This document shows, piece after piece, positions 9,078-17,628 of a stretch of DNA of 64,000 nt. How positions within the stretch are numbered: position 1 is the first letter of the stretch; each line of letters begins with the position of its first letter. A program made the translations under genes and the position numbers. Origin of the DNA: Geomonas azotofigens (lineage in GTDB: Bacteria; Desulfobacterota; Desulfuromonadia; Geobacterales; Geobacteraceae); assembly GCF_018919395.1 (NCBI RefSeq), contig NZ_JAHLME010000002.1, forward strand, positions 434,001 through 498,000, given 5' to 3'. The notes below the pieces were generated by a model. The model searched no databases. It saw nothing but the letters and a program-made list of their open reading frames with translations, and was not told where the DNA came from.

Positions 9078-10937
9078 TTAGAATGGGAACAGTGTGAGGT
9101 CTATGGCCAGGAAGGCAGCTGCGCGGAAACTGTCCATTTTTACTGTGTCACCATTATCAAGTTTTGCGTTTCTAAGCCCCGGCGTGAGCGAGGCACCGAC
9201 CCCTACCACTACCGGTGATCTTCCTAAGCCCCACCTTAAAAACAGTCCGGGTGAAACAATCTGGGCAAAGTTTACGTTTGCTTTTTTATCGACCTGAATC
9301 GCGGAGTCATTGGTGAACCTGACGGACATAAGGTTGCCGACATCTAACACGGAAAGGAAAGCACCAAAGGTGCCGTCTTTGGTAAAACAGTCTGAGGGCG
9401 TAGAGATATCCAATCCCAACGCAGCCATCATCCCCGCAGCCCCACCCCACGCCGAGGGCGCCCCTTTCCTAGAAAGGTATTCGCCTCCAGCACTTATTCC
9501 AACCAGCGCCCCTATAGAGGTCATCCCTTTCTCGCGCTTGGTTCGCCATGCCCCGACTGGGGAAGCAGCACTATCCAACACATTAGCGAAATCCTCTGGT
9601 TTTTTGGCTGAGGCCAATCCGTCGAAAATGGGGAAGTACCTTGCCGTCTTTGCCAGCGCATCCGTTTTCCGATTCTCAAAGTAATCTTGCCACGGCTTAC
9701 ATGCCGCCTCTGTCTGCATATTCTTATGGCCTACGCACCTGATGAGAATAAGTAGATCGGTGAGCGCCTCAGAATATCTTTTTGTTTCTACATATATGAT
9801 GGCTTGTGCTATGGCGTCAAGACGCTCCATAGCCATCATAATGTCCTTATCTTTAACAATTTTCGCCTGTATCCGGAGGATCTCCAGTATATCGTCGGAT
9901 ATTTGCAGCGACAGCACGACGGCCCGTTTTTCCCATTCTTCCCTCTTAGTGGGGTCCTCCGGGATTTTGTCCTTGATCAATTTGTCCAATGCTTCAGTCT
10001 TTGCCTCCAGACTTTTTGTCTTGGTGATCATGGACTTGATCACGCGAGCCACCTGCTTCACATATATCGCAAAGTCTTCATTGGGTGGCAGTATCTTGTT
10101 CAACACGTCATATTTTTTGTCCTTTATAAGCTTGGTGTAAACAGACATCAAAAATAACCTGCCCAGTTGGTCGTCATTTAAAGATTCACTGTTGTGAATC
10201 GACAAGAAAGATTGCATCAATACCCCTGCCAAGTAAACTGAGCAATCGGGGGATAGGGCATTGCAATTTTCTATAAGTGTTTGGTTTTCTGCCATTCCGG
10301 CGATTATCTTAAGCGGAGGGGCACCGTCACGGATCTCTTTGATGGCGCTGGTCAAAAAATACCCCCATTCTGCATGCATTCCTCTTTTGCTGTTCCAGAT
10401 AACACAAGCAGGGAGTGTCTCCATATCGGCACGGACGGCTTGGGCCAGTCCTCTGTTTGATGGGAGGATTCCGGCGGAATAATTCTGGTTCAAAAGACAG
10501 AGATTCGGAAAATACCATACACTGTTCTCGCAGGTATCCTCTAAAACCTTTCCAACCACCCAGTGTCTAAGTTCGGATTGAGCTCGAGCCGAGAGAAACT
10601 CAGCAAGCCCGAGGATCCAGGTGGTACCATCCAGCTTGAGGGGGGAGAGCGTATCTCCCCTCCCCCCGTTTGCCGCAAAATCTTCCAGCTTAGCGGCAGA
10701 TGAAGAAAACTGGGAAAGCTCCTTCAGTTCTGGGATCGCATGAAACGCATGAAACTCGTTTTTTATCTCTTCGGACTTCTTTGGCCCTTGCTCCCAAGGC
10801 CACACGATGTATGTCGGATCTCCCCCGTATGGACACCCCTTATTGTCTGGCTCCGCGAAAGCGGGAGAACCCATGAGAACCAACATTGCGAGTGCCATAC
10901 CTGCCGCACGTAACACTAATTTTCCATTTAAGAGCAT
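9078..10937 (-). CDS. Exported protein with predicted outer-membrane C-terminal domain, unknown family
   Basis: The 619-residue product begins with a signal peptide (cleavage expected after SPAFA, about residue 28). A long, mostly helical, Lys/Glu-rich middle (about 230-420) is followed by a C-terminal 160 residues of alternating hydrophobic strands with Gly and aromatic residues (GAFLSVLDVG, GLFLRWGLG, PVVVGVGASLTPGLR). The protein ends in LTLFPF; a terminal Phe is a common outer-membrane insertion signal. GAGG precedes the ATG. It is transcribed divergently from the OMPLA-like gene at 11196, so shared control is possible. No function is recognised. Confidence 0.8.
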   Translation of the reverse strand: MLLNGKLVLRAAGMALAMLVLMGSPAFAEPDNKGCPYGGDPTYIVWPWEQGPKKSEEIKNEFHAFHAIPELKELSQFSSSAAKLEDFAANGGRGDTLSPLKLDGTTWILGLAEFLSARAQSELRHWVVGKVLEDTCENSVWYFPNLCLLNQNYSAGILPSNRGLAQAVRADMETLPACVIWNSKRGMHAEWGYFLTSAIKEIRDGAPPLKIIAGMAENQTLIENCNALSPDCSVYLAGVLMQSFLSIHNSESLNDDQLGRLFLMSVYTKLIKDKKYDVLNKILPPNEDFAIYVKQVARVIKSMITKTKSLEAKTEALDKLIKDKIPEDPTKREEWEKRAVVLSLQISDDILEILRIQAKIVKDKDIMMAMERLDAIAQAIIYVETKRYSEALTDLLILIRCVGHKNMQTEAACKPWQDYFENRKTDALAKTARYFPIFDGLASAKKPEDFANVLDSAASPVGAWRTKREKGMTSIGALVGISAGGEYLSRKGAPSAWGGAAGMMAALGLDISTPSDCFTKDGTFGAFLSVLDVGNLMSVRFTNDSAIQVDKKANVNFAQIVSPGLFLRWGLGRSPVVVGVGASLTPGLRNAKLDNGDTVKMDSFRAAAFLAIDLTLFPF

Positions 10938-11195
10938 TTGTACCTCACTATGTGAAGATGATGCTGCGGGGGGATCTCTGGAAGCAAGCGGGGCACTGGC
11001 AAAACTGATTTTTACTCATAGCGCCCCGCCCCTATAGAAATTGATTAGTTTGTGATAAATTTACTTGAAATAATGTGAGTGAGTCAATAAAATAATCCTA
11101 CATGTCACCTCACCGCATCAGAACAAAAGCTCGATTAGCCAGTCACACGGTTAAAAATTAAATATTTCCAATTTTTTTATTATTACTGGAGCCTT
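10938..11195. promoter_or_regulatory. Divergent intergenic region between two envelope genes
   Basis: These 258 bases separate the start codons of two oppositely oriented genes for exported proteins and must hold promoters for both. The centre and right side are AT-rich, including a TTTTTTTATTATTA tract just before the ribosome site (GGAG) of the 11196 gene. No specific operator or sigma-54 type site is evident to me. Confidence 0.45.
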
Positions 11196-12638
11196 ATGTT
11201 ACGAAAAACTGCTCTACTTTTGTGTTTCTTTGCAAACATCGCTTTTGCTTATGATCCACCCAGCCTGACCTTTAACCATCATAAAGATGGAGATGTCATC
11301 GTCGACGCTGAGGTCCCGGTAGGTGGAACCCTTCGTGTCAATATCGTCGATACCTGTCGTGACTTGTTCACTTATCCTTTTCAGACTATATCGCCCCCAA
11401 GCGGTTCGCTCGATCTAATGTCCGGTTTTGTAGACGGCGGTGCACCTCCTGTTCTTACTTTTGAAGGATATCTGCATGAAAAAGGAGTGGGCTGTGTCAT
11501 AGACGATAATCAAGTTGTTACCATCGACATCCCTCATCGTGACAGAAATGAGACATATTTAATACCAATCAGAAAGAAGGGGGCTGCACCTGTTAGGGCC
11601 GTAAAGCTGAAGGTTAAGCGCACCGAACTGGAGGAAAAGGCAGCAGCGATATCCTCTGGCTCTGAATCTCCCGATGAAAAAAGAGATGCAATCGTTGCTT
11701 TATATGATCGATCAATTGAGGGACCATTGGAAATGCAGGATCGAACCTATGTCATCTCGACTGGATGGCAAAAGCGGTTCAAGCCACATGATATGAACTA
11801 CATAATCTACCAATCTACAGAAAGGGACGATAGTGCAATTGAGGTCCAATACTCTGGCAAATTCCTTTTGTATAACTGCGAATTCGTAGACGAGAACCGC
11901 TTTCTTGGATGTAGGAAAAATGCGGATACGAAAGTGAATGTTTCGTTCACTTACACTGGCAAGTTCGACTTTTACGTCGGCAGCAGGGAATCGGGACCAG
12001 TTATTAATAGGACAAGCAATCCGGCGGGGCATGTCACTGTTGATTATGACCTGACAAACGGGATGCCTAAATGGTTTGATTTCTCTTACCAACATAGATC
12101 CAATGGGCAGACTGTTGATTCTAAAGATAGAGTAACGGATGCGACCTCCCCCTTTTTCGGCCAGTACATCTCCGCCGTTGAGTATAACAGGGGGAATCAC
12201 GAGTATTTCGATCGATTAAGCACTAGTGCCGACTATTTCGAGCTTGTGCATGGCTGGCAATTCAGCAACACAGGAAAATTAGAGGTGGGGGGTAAGATGT
12301 ATTTGCCGACCCAGGAGTCGACCATCACTTGGGGGCGGTACGCTGGTACGGGAACAAACTTCAAGGATTTCGATCTGCTGCGCGTGAAGGCGTCAGACAC
12401 CTTTTTTGTTAGATGCCAACATCTTCCCACCACCAGCATCGGCCTAGAGTATCGCCTTGGAGGAAATGGATTCAGCGGCCATTCCATAGACTTCTTTCTG
12501 TTGTTCCCTTTTCTATCGGAAACCACCGGATGGAATATACCGTTTATGGTAAAGGCGCATTTGGGTCCGATGGAGAGGCTATCGGATTATTCCGCGTCAA
12601 CCACGTCCGTTGGGGCCGGGTTCGCCCTTACCTATTGA
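11196..12638 (+). CDS. OMPLA/PldA-like outer-membrane phospholipase A with N-terminal extension
   Basis: The 480-residue protein has a signal peptide (cleavage after IAFA, residue 18), an extension of about 170 residues, and then a PldA-like barrel. Matches recalled from E. coli PldA include HDMNYIIYQSTE (DTNYLIYTQTS in PldA), ESGPVINRTSN, and YQHRSNGQ (YNHDSNGR), which carries the catalytic His (H300) and Ser (S302). A later RGNHEYFDR segment stands where PldA has SRSWNRLY with its catalytic Asn. The end, LSDYSASTTSVGAGFALTY, resembles the last PldA strands. PldA hydrolyses phospholipids in the outer membrane. A GGAG ribosome site precedes the ATG. The Asn position and the activity are inferred. 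Confidence 0.82.
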   Translation: MLRKTALLLCFFANIAFAYDPPSLTFNHHKDGDVIVDAEVPVGGTLRVNIVDTCRDLFTYPFQTISPPSGSLDLMSGFVDGGAPPVLTFEGYLHEKGVGCVIDDNQVVTIDIPHRDRNETYLIPIRKKGAAPVRAVKLKVKRTELEEKAAAISSGSESPDEKRDAIVALYDRSIEGPLEMQDRTYVISTGWQKRFKPHDMNYIIYQSTERDDSAIEVQYSGKFLLYNCEFVDENRFLGCRKNADTKVNVSFTYTGKFDFYVGSRESGPVINRTSNPAGHVTVDYDLTNGMPKWFDFSYQHRSNGQTVDSKDRVTDATSPFFGQYISAVEYNRGNHEYFDRLSTSADYFELVHGWQFSNTGKLEVGGKMYLPTQESTITWGRYAGTGTNFKDFDLLRVKASDTFFVRCQHLPTTSIGLEYRLGGNGFSGHSIDFFLLFPFLSETTGWNIPFMVKAHLGPMERLSDYSASTTSVGAGFALTY

Positions 12639-12795
12639 TCTTAACGAGCGAAACAAAAAGTGAGTGCCGCAGAGGCCTCAAAGGGCGGATCTTGTCTGGC
12701 TAGAGTAATGACATTGGGTTTGCAGGGTATGAATATTGGATATGGCAGTCGGATGGCAGATAAAGCATTCCGCCAGCGAGACAAGGAGGGAAACA

Positions 12796-14121
12796 ATGGA
12801 GGTTGAGTATTTCGTCGATTGCCACTGTCACATGTTTACCGTGACAGATCTGCCGCTTTACAGATCAACCTATGCGATGGCGCAGCGGGCGACCATCGCG
12901 AAAAAGCTTATGGTTCCCTTCTTCTCGCTGATTGTGCCGGCTATGGACGTTCCCAAGAAGGTGGCCGCTCTACGAAAGTTCATGACCTTCTTTGAAAAAG
13001 AGCCCCTGGAGGCGTGCACACAGGTTCTTGAGGAATTGAGCGAGATAGCCAAAGCGGGCGCAGACGGGGGAGTATTTAAGGCGGGGAAGGTCGTTGTGAC
13101 ACCGCTGGTCATGGATTTTTACGACCCCAATGACCCGCATGACAAACTCATCTCGCAAGCCGGCAGGCTTCGCAGCGCTATCATCAACATCCAGTGGACG
13201 GGCGTCCTAGTGCTTCCATTCCTCGGACTTGATCCAAGGCGGGGTGCCGCGTCCATTGAATACCTTCTGGACAACCTCACTCTCGGCTCATGGGACGGTA
13301 AGGTAAAATCGATACCGGATCGTGAAAATGAAACCAGTTCGGGAGGTGTCGCTACTGGCGATTTCATTGGAATCAAGCTTTATCCTCCGCTCGGTTTCGA
13401 CCCTCTTCCGGAGGAGGATGAACTCCGGGATGACATCTTGGCCGTCTACCAGCTTTTCAGCAACAGGGGGCTCCCTTTAACGGTTCATTGCCAGAATTCC
13501 GGGCTCGAATTGGTGAAAGACGGTGGCAAGCTAAGTCATCCAAAGAAGTGGCAGAAAGTCCTTGAAAAGGTCCCAAATCTCAGGATCAACTTCGCACATT
13601 TCGGTGGAGAGGAAGGCGTCAAGGCGATGATCCCCTTCGTTGATCGCCCTCAAGAAGGGCCTGGTGTCGAGGGACGCCCCAAGCAATACAGGGGAAGTCC
13701 CGTCCTTGACAGTTGGACCGGCCGAATTGTTCAACTGCTCAGGAAATACGAGAACACTTATGCCGATCTCTCCGCCTTCGATTTTTCTGATAGAGAGGCC
13801 GTAGCTGCCCTGCACTGGGTGCTCTACCACGACCTGAACGGAGATTTCGACGATCTGGGGACGCATTCTATTTTGACGAAGCTTTTGTGGGGGTCAGACT
13901 ACCCCATGCCACTGAAGAGGAAGGATGGCAACGACACCAAGTACGCAAACCTCTACCAAGAGTGTGCTGACGCGCTTACCTTTACTGATCAGACTCAGTA
14001 CTGGGACTTTCCTGATTTCAGCGACCTCTCTGATGTCGGTGAATTGCGGGCCAAGGTCCTCCGAGGGTTGGTTTGCGATACCCCGAAAACGTTCCTTGGG
14101 CTAGCTAATAGGTGTACTTGA
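12796..14121 (+). CDS. Amidohydrolase-2-type metal-dependent hydrolase
   Basis: The 441-residue protein has a TIM-barrel amidohydrolase layout: DCHCH (metal ligands H10 and H12) after the first strand, GIKLYPPLGF (a possible bridging Lys), LTVHCQ, INFAHFGG, and near the C-terminus LLWGSDYPM with the catalytic-type Asp. No signal peptide is present, so it is cytoplasmic. AAGGAGG lies seven bases before the ATG at 12796, which decides the start over the upstream frame. It follows the OMPLA-like gene on the same strand after about 160 bases. The substrate cannot be told; the family includes decarboxylases and lactonases. Confidence 0.85.
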   Translation: MEVEYFVDCHCHMFTVTDLPLYRSTYAMAQRATIAKKLMVPFFSLIVPAMDVPKKVAALRKFMTFFEKEPLEACTQVLEELSEIAKAGADGGVFKAGKVVVTPLVMDFYDPNDPHDKLISQAGRLRSAIINIQWTGVLVLPFLGLDPRRGAASIEYLLDNLTLGSWDGKVKSIPDRENETSSGGVATGDFIGIKLYPPLGFDPLPEEDELRDDILAVYQLFSNRGLPLTVHCQNSGLELVKDGGKLSHPKKWQKVLEKVPNLRINFAHFGGEEGVKAMIPFVDRPQEGPGVEGRPKQYRGSPVLDSWTGRIVQLLRKYENTYADLSAFDFSDREAVAALHWVLYHDLNGDFDDLGTHSILTKLLWGSDYPMPLKRKDGNDTKYANLYQECADALTFTDQTQYWDFPDFSDLSDVGELRAKVLRGLVCDTPKTFLGLANRCT

Positions 14122-14409
14122 TGGGGAAACTTTTATCACACTTGAAGCCGGGAGGAGTATTTAGCCGGCTCCTTTTTGCGAGGCGTAGGCCACCAGGAAC
14201 TCCACTTTGCTAAAGAAAGGCAAAGTCAGTAACGAGCATCCTCTTTTGCCTCAGTCGGAAATGGACTCTCAAGCCGCTTGATTTTAGGGAGTTCCGTTTG
14301 CTAACGAATTGTTGACCTCGGTGACCGCCTGTCGTTTTTTTCTTTTCTCTCTCTTGCTGCTTCAAACCTCGTGTCGCGGGCCGGGGCATTTCCACTTCGT
14401 ATCTTGCAC
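14122..14409. terminator. Intergenic region with probable terminator at 14146-14177
   Basis: An AGCCGG/CCGGCT stem (14146-14151 and 14165-14170) is followed by a T5 run (14173-14177), consistent with a rho-independent terminator for the amidohydrolase gene. The stem is short and the loop of 13 bases is large, so the call is moderate. Nothing else is recognised up to the convergent thermonuclease end. Confidence 0.5.
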
Positions 14410-14949
14410 CTATTGCTGTCTCCTGATCGTTTTTCTAAATTCCCAAGGCGGCTGTGGGTTGCCCAGCCGCCAAAGCCCCTGCCTCTCCCCCCTTGCCTCT
14501 TCCTCCGCCCGGATGTACTCGGAAGCATACGGCCGGTCCAGATACTGCCGGTATGCCCAGGCAAACCCCTCTCGCACCATCTCCTGGTTGATGTCCCGCC
14601 CCCCAAGGCGCACCACAGAGACAGCCCGCCGGTACCTGTCGACATCCCGCACCTCAACCCTCACCCTTTGCCCGCCGATCTTCCCCTTAAGGGCCTGAAA
14701 CGCCTCTTCCCCGTAAGGCTGTCCCGACTTGGAGACCCTGCCCGTCTTCCGGTTCTTCTTCTCCGTCTCCGGCGCGTCGATGCCGTACAGCCGGACCTTT
14801 AACTTGGTCCCCAGGGCATCCTGCACCTGCACCGTATCCCCGTCGCTGACCTTGGAGACAAAAGCGTCAATGGTCCTAACAGGGGGCCTCGCCAAAGCAG
14901 GAGTAACATTAAAAATAAGGATGATAGCCATCAAGGCCGCTGATTTCAC
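14410..14949 (-). CDS. Exported thermonuclease (SNase family)
   Basis: The 179-residue product has a signal peptide ending near ALA-RPP (about residue 21) and a staphylococcal-nuclease-like domain: VSDGDTVQV with the metal-binding Asp, VRLYGIDAPET with the catalytic Arg, a GEEAF segment, and VRDVDRYRRAV. The C-terminal FAWAYRQYLDR helix and the acidic RAEEEAR helix complete the fold. It cleaves DNA/RNA in the periplasm or outside the cell. Translation probably begins at GTG (14947-14949), preceded by GGGAGAAG. A diverged relic of a second copy lies at 8861-9073 in the same orientation. Confidence 0.9.
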   Translation of the reverse strand: MKSAALMAIILIFNVTPALARPPVRTIDAFVSKVSDGDTVQVQDALGTKLKVRLYGIDAPETEKKNRKTGRVSKSGQPYGEEAFQALKGKIGGQRVRVEVRDVDRYRRAVSVVRLGGRDINQEMVREGFAWAYRQYLDRPYASEYIRAEEEARGERQGLWRLGNPQPPWEFRKTIRRQQ

Positions 14950-14968
14950 AGAACTTCTCCCATAAAAA

Positions 14969-16237
14969 CTATTTCTCTTTTCGGGGATAGACGCTTAGGC
15001 ACCCGGAACACACCCAAACGGGTGTTCCCGTTTGATCGTAAGTGGCCACCCAGGTCGTTGGCGGCCCCGCCCCCTTTTTTTGGTTACAGAAAGTCGGAGA
15101 GTAAAAGAGGTACTTGCCGTCGTCAAAGCAGCCCTGCCGGTACGTCTTTATTTTCTTGTTAAACAGAGAGTGAGGTTGTGCCCCACTGAAGCTTAAACCT
15201 TTAATCCTCCTAAGAGACGCAAACTCACTTTTCTCAGAAGGGTTCAAGTCACTCTTGGAGTCGAGTTCAGCAAGGCGTTTTCCCTCTGCATCAGTAAGTC
15301 TCCTGCGGTAATTGGGGTGAAAGAGCAACGCAGGCATGTCATCACTTGTGTGAGTGGAACACGCAGATACCTTTGGAGCTGCGACAGCTCCTTGAATGGT
15401 AAATTCTGCATTTCCTACCGGATTACAGTTACTGGCTCCGTTGCACACATTCGCTGCGTCAACGGTAAACTCAGGCTCGCTGCCCTTTTGAATCGGATGG
15501 ACTTCATTCGCAGCGACTGGTGGGTACGATTGAGGGAAAACGAAGCCGTTTAGGGAGGCTGCCTCCCCCCCCCCCACTTGATTCCCCAGGTGATCCACCT
15601 CAATATGGAGGTCGCCGACCAGGGCGTAGTAAAGGTAGTACGCTCCTTCCCATGACGAGAAGGGAGACCCGCTGCCCGGCCTGTACTCCCTCACCAAAAT
15701 CGGATCATCTGTTATCACACCGTTTAGTTCCTCAACCCGTCTCGCAAATGCTTGCTGAGCTGCGCTATTGAGTGACGGAGATTCGAAGCTCTTCCTCCAA
15801 AGGACTCCAGCGATAACGCCAATTCGCGATTGGCATTGCTGCAACGTGTTGACGAAGGTGCTACCAAAGATTTCAGGGCAGAGGCCGACATTGAGGGGGA
15901 AAGAATGGACGCGGTCTATGTCTCGGACGGACCTTCTCATGCTGCCGTTCGTGTAGGTTTTGAACTCGCACGTCAGGTGGTATCTTTTGTCCGGCGAGAT
16001 GCATAAGATATCAAGGAGCTCCTTTTCGCTCTTGTATTGGTTGTTTACCTCGGCAAAAAGATGAAAATTACGCGATAAAACCGCATGGCTAAAGTGAGCG
16101 GAGAGATTCCTTTCCGGAAGATCATTCAAAGAGCCGACATTGGTAGGCCAGTACACGTCCAGAGACCGTCTTAGAAAAGCGGCGGTATCGGTCATGATAT
16201 CGTGGATATAGGCAGCTATCGGACTAGTTGTTTCCAT
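14969..16237 (-). CDS. Unknown protein with PD-(D/E)XK-like motif and in-frame 11-base G tract
   Basis: This 422-residue protein has no signal peptide and no recognised family. Near the N-terminus E63, D76 (LLDILCI), E91 and K93 (CEFKTY) are spaced as in PD-(D/E)XK nuclease-fold proteins; this is a motif-level suggestion only. Residues near 221 are Gly-rich because the coding strand has eleven consecutive G (plus-strand C run, 15565-15575), a site prone to slippage. The C-terminal end has a CSGC pair and aromatic residues. GAGGGAA precedes ATG 16235-16237. Its neighbours are thermonuclease and SRAP genes. Confidence 0.7.
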   Translation of the reverse strand: METTSPIAAYIHDIMTDTAAFLRRSLDVYWPTNVGSLNDLPERNLSAHFSHAVLSRNFHLFAEVNNQYKSEKELLDILCISPDKRYHLTCEFKTYTNGSMRRSVRDIDRVHSFPLNVGLCPEIFGSTFVNTLQQCQSRIGVIAGVLWRKSFESPSLNSAAQQAFARRVEELNGVITDDPILVREYRPGSGSPFSSWEGAYYLYYALVGDLHIEVDHLGNQVGGGEAASLNGFVFPQSYPPVAANEVHPIQKGSEPEFTVDAANVCNGASNCNPVGNAEFTIQGAVAAPKVSACSTHTSDDMPALLFHPNYRRRLTDAEGKRLAELDSKSDLNPSEKSEFASLRRIKGLSFSGAQPHSLFNKKIKTYRQGCFDDGKYLFYSPTFCNQKKGAGPPTTWVATYDQTGTPVWVCSGCLSVYPRKEK

Positions 16238-16287
16238 CGTAAATTCCCTCTTGCAGAACATGAAATTAAAAAGTGCTTCATAGGAGC

Positions 16288-16953
16288 CTAAATCGGCGCA
16301 ATCAACTCGTAACTGTCATGCTTTACCGTGTTTACCAACGGCGACACCTGCCACATCTCCAACAGGTCAGCAGGGTAAGGCTGGAACAGTGTAGCAAGCC
16401 CTGACGGGTTGGTAATACTGCGATCAAGCCAGCGTCCACACTCGGCCGGGTGCAGGATAACCGGCATGCGCTCATGTATCGACTCCAAAAGCTTGTTTGC
16501 GCTGGTGGTGAGAATGGTGAACGACTCCACCACCTCCCCCTCTGGTAATTTCCAGTTCTCCCACAGCCCGGCAAACAGCATAGGATGCCCGTCCCGAATT
16601 CGAATGAAATGTGGAAGCTTCGCCTTCCCTTCATGCCGCCACTCATAGAACCCGGATACCGGCACCACGCAGCGGCGGTACTTGTATGCCTGGCGGAACG
16701 AGGGCTTCTCCTGGAGCGTCTCAGACCGAGCGTTGATCATCTTATACGCGATAGACCGCTCTTTCGCCCAGGCCGGAATCAACCCCCAGTGCAAAAGGTC
16801 GAGCCGGTTTCGGCCGTCCGCGCCCTCCCTCACTACACCGACTTCCTGTGTAGGTGCCACGTTGTATCGAGGTCTTATAGTGGGAATCTCTGACAAACCA
16901 AAGATCTCCGACACCACCTCGGGAGCAACATCTGCTGCGAATCGTCCACACAC
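16288..16953 (-). CDS. SRAP/YedK-HMCES family abasic-site crosslink protein
   Basis: SRAP proteins use the N-terminal Cys, freed by Met removal, to form a protective thiazolidine crosslink with abasic sites in single-stranded DNA. The family-defining start Met-Cys-Gly-Arg-Phe is recovered only if translation begins at GTG 16951-16953, with GGAGG about nine bases upstream. The longer frame would bury the catalytic Cys. Further conserved residues are Asn in RYNVAPT (about 31), Glu in GFYEW (about 104) and His in HERMPVIL (about 160). The length of 221 residues is typical. It stands between a possible nuclease and a small unknown gene. Confidence 0.93.
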   Translation of the reverse strand: MCGRFAADVAPEVVSEIFGLSEIPTIRPRYNVAPTQEVGVVREGADGRNRLDLLHWGLIPAWAKERSIAYKMINARSETLQEKPSFRQAYKYRRCVVPVSGFYEWRHEGKAKLPHFIRIRDGHPMLFAGLWENWKLPEGEVVESFTILTTSANKLLESIHERMPVILHPAECGRWLDRSITNPSGLATLFQPYPADLLEMWQVSPLVNTVKHDSYELIAPI

Positions 16954-16998
16954 GTTGCACTGCCTCCATTTCAAAGGCAAGAGGCGGCGAAGAACCGC

Positions 16999-17271
16999 CT
17001 ATTGCTTTTTCAGGTACGTTCTGGTGCCATCGGACGATGAGGAATAGCCATTGGCGATGAAAAACCTTAGCATCTCATCGAAGGATTTTGTGTAGCCGCG
17101 TAAGGAGATGGCATACTCCTCTTTAGTCGTCCCCTGTAGAAAGAGCCGCAATGCCTGGGCCTGTTTTGTGTCCCCTGTTTCCGAAATCCCATTCAGTCGG
17201 ATATAGCCTTGCTGTTTGCGCACGATAGCTCCTTCAAGTTTTAAGCTGGTAACTTTTGGCAGCATTGACAT
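16999..17271 (-). CDS. Small protein of unknown function
   Basis: A 90-residue open frame lies 45 bases upstream of the SRAP gene on the same strand and could share its transcript. The sequence is soluble and mixed (KVTSLKLEGAIVRKQQGYIR at the start, TYLKKQ at the end). I recognise no family, and there is no clear ribosome site before the chosen ATG; an internal ATG two codons later is also possible. Confidence 0.5.
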   Translation of the reverse strand: MSMLPKVTSLKLEGAIVRKQQGYIRLNGISETGDTKQAQALRLFLQGTTKEEYAISLRGYTKSFDEMLRFFIANGYSSSSDGTRTYLKKQ

Positions 17272-17628
17272 CCAGTACAGCTTTGCCAGGGACTGTTATA
17301 GTACATGTAAATTAAGGATACTTCAATCCGGTTGGGACATTCAGTGAGCCTTGGCACCCTTGGGTAGCCTTCCACTCCGTTCCTTATTCAAGACCGTTTG
17401 CGACCCCTTGCCTACCAAACGCTTCCCCACAACACAGTCTGCTCGCAGGCCTCACTGTCAACACGCCCGACATATCAAGTTTACATATAAAAACGAAGCA
17501 AAATATTATACATATTTAATTATTCACGACCATTGTTTTTCCCATACGGACTGATTAGATTCAGATTCATCTTTTGTGACCATCAACATCATCTACCACT
17601 TCCACACCTAACTTAAGGAGGGCGAGCA
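17272..17628. other. AT-rich divergent intergenic region
   Basis: About 360 bases separate two divergent transcription units. The part next to the 17629 gene is AT-rich (about 17490-17530) and probably carries its promoter; AAGGAGG directly precedes that gene. No RNA gene or defined operator is apparent. Confidence 0.4.
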
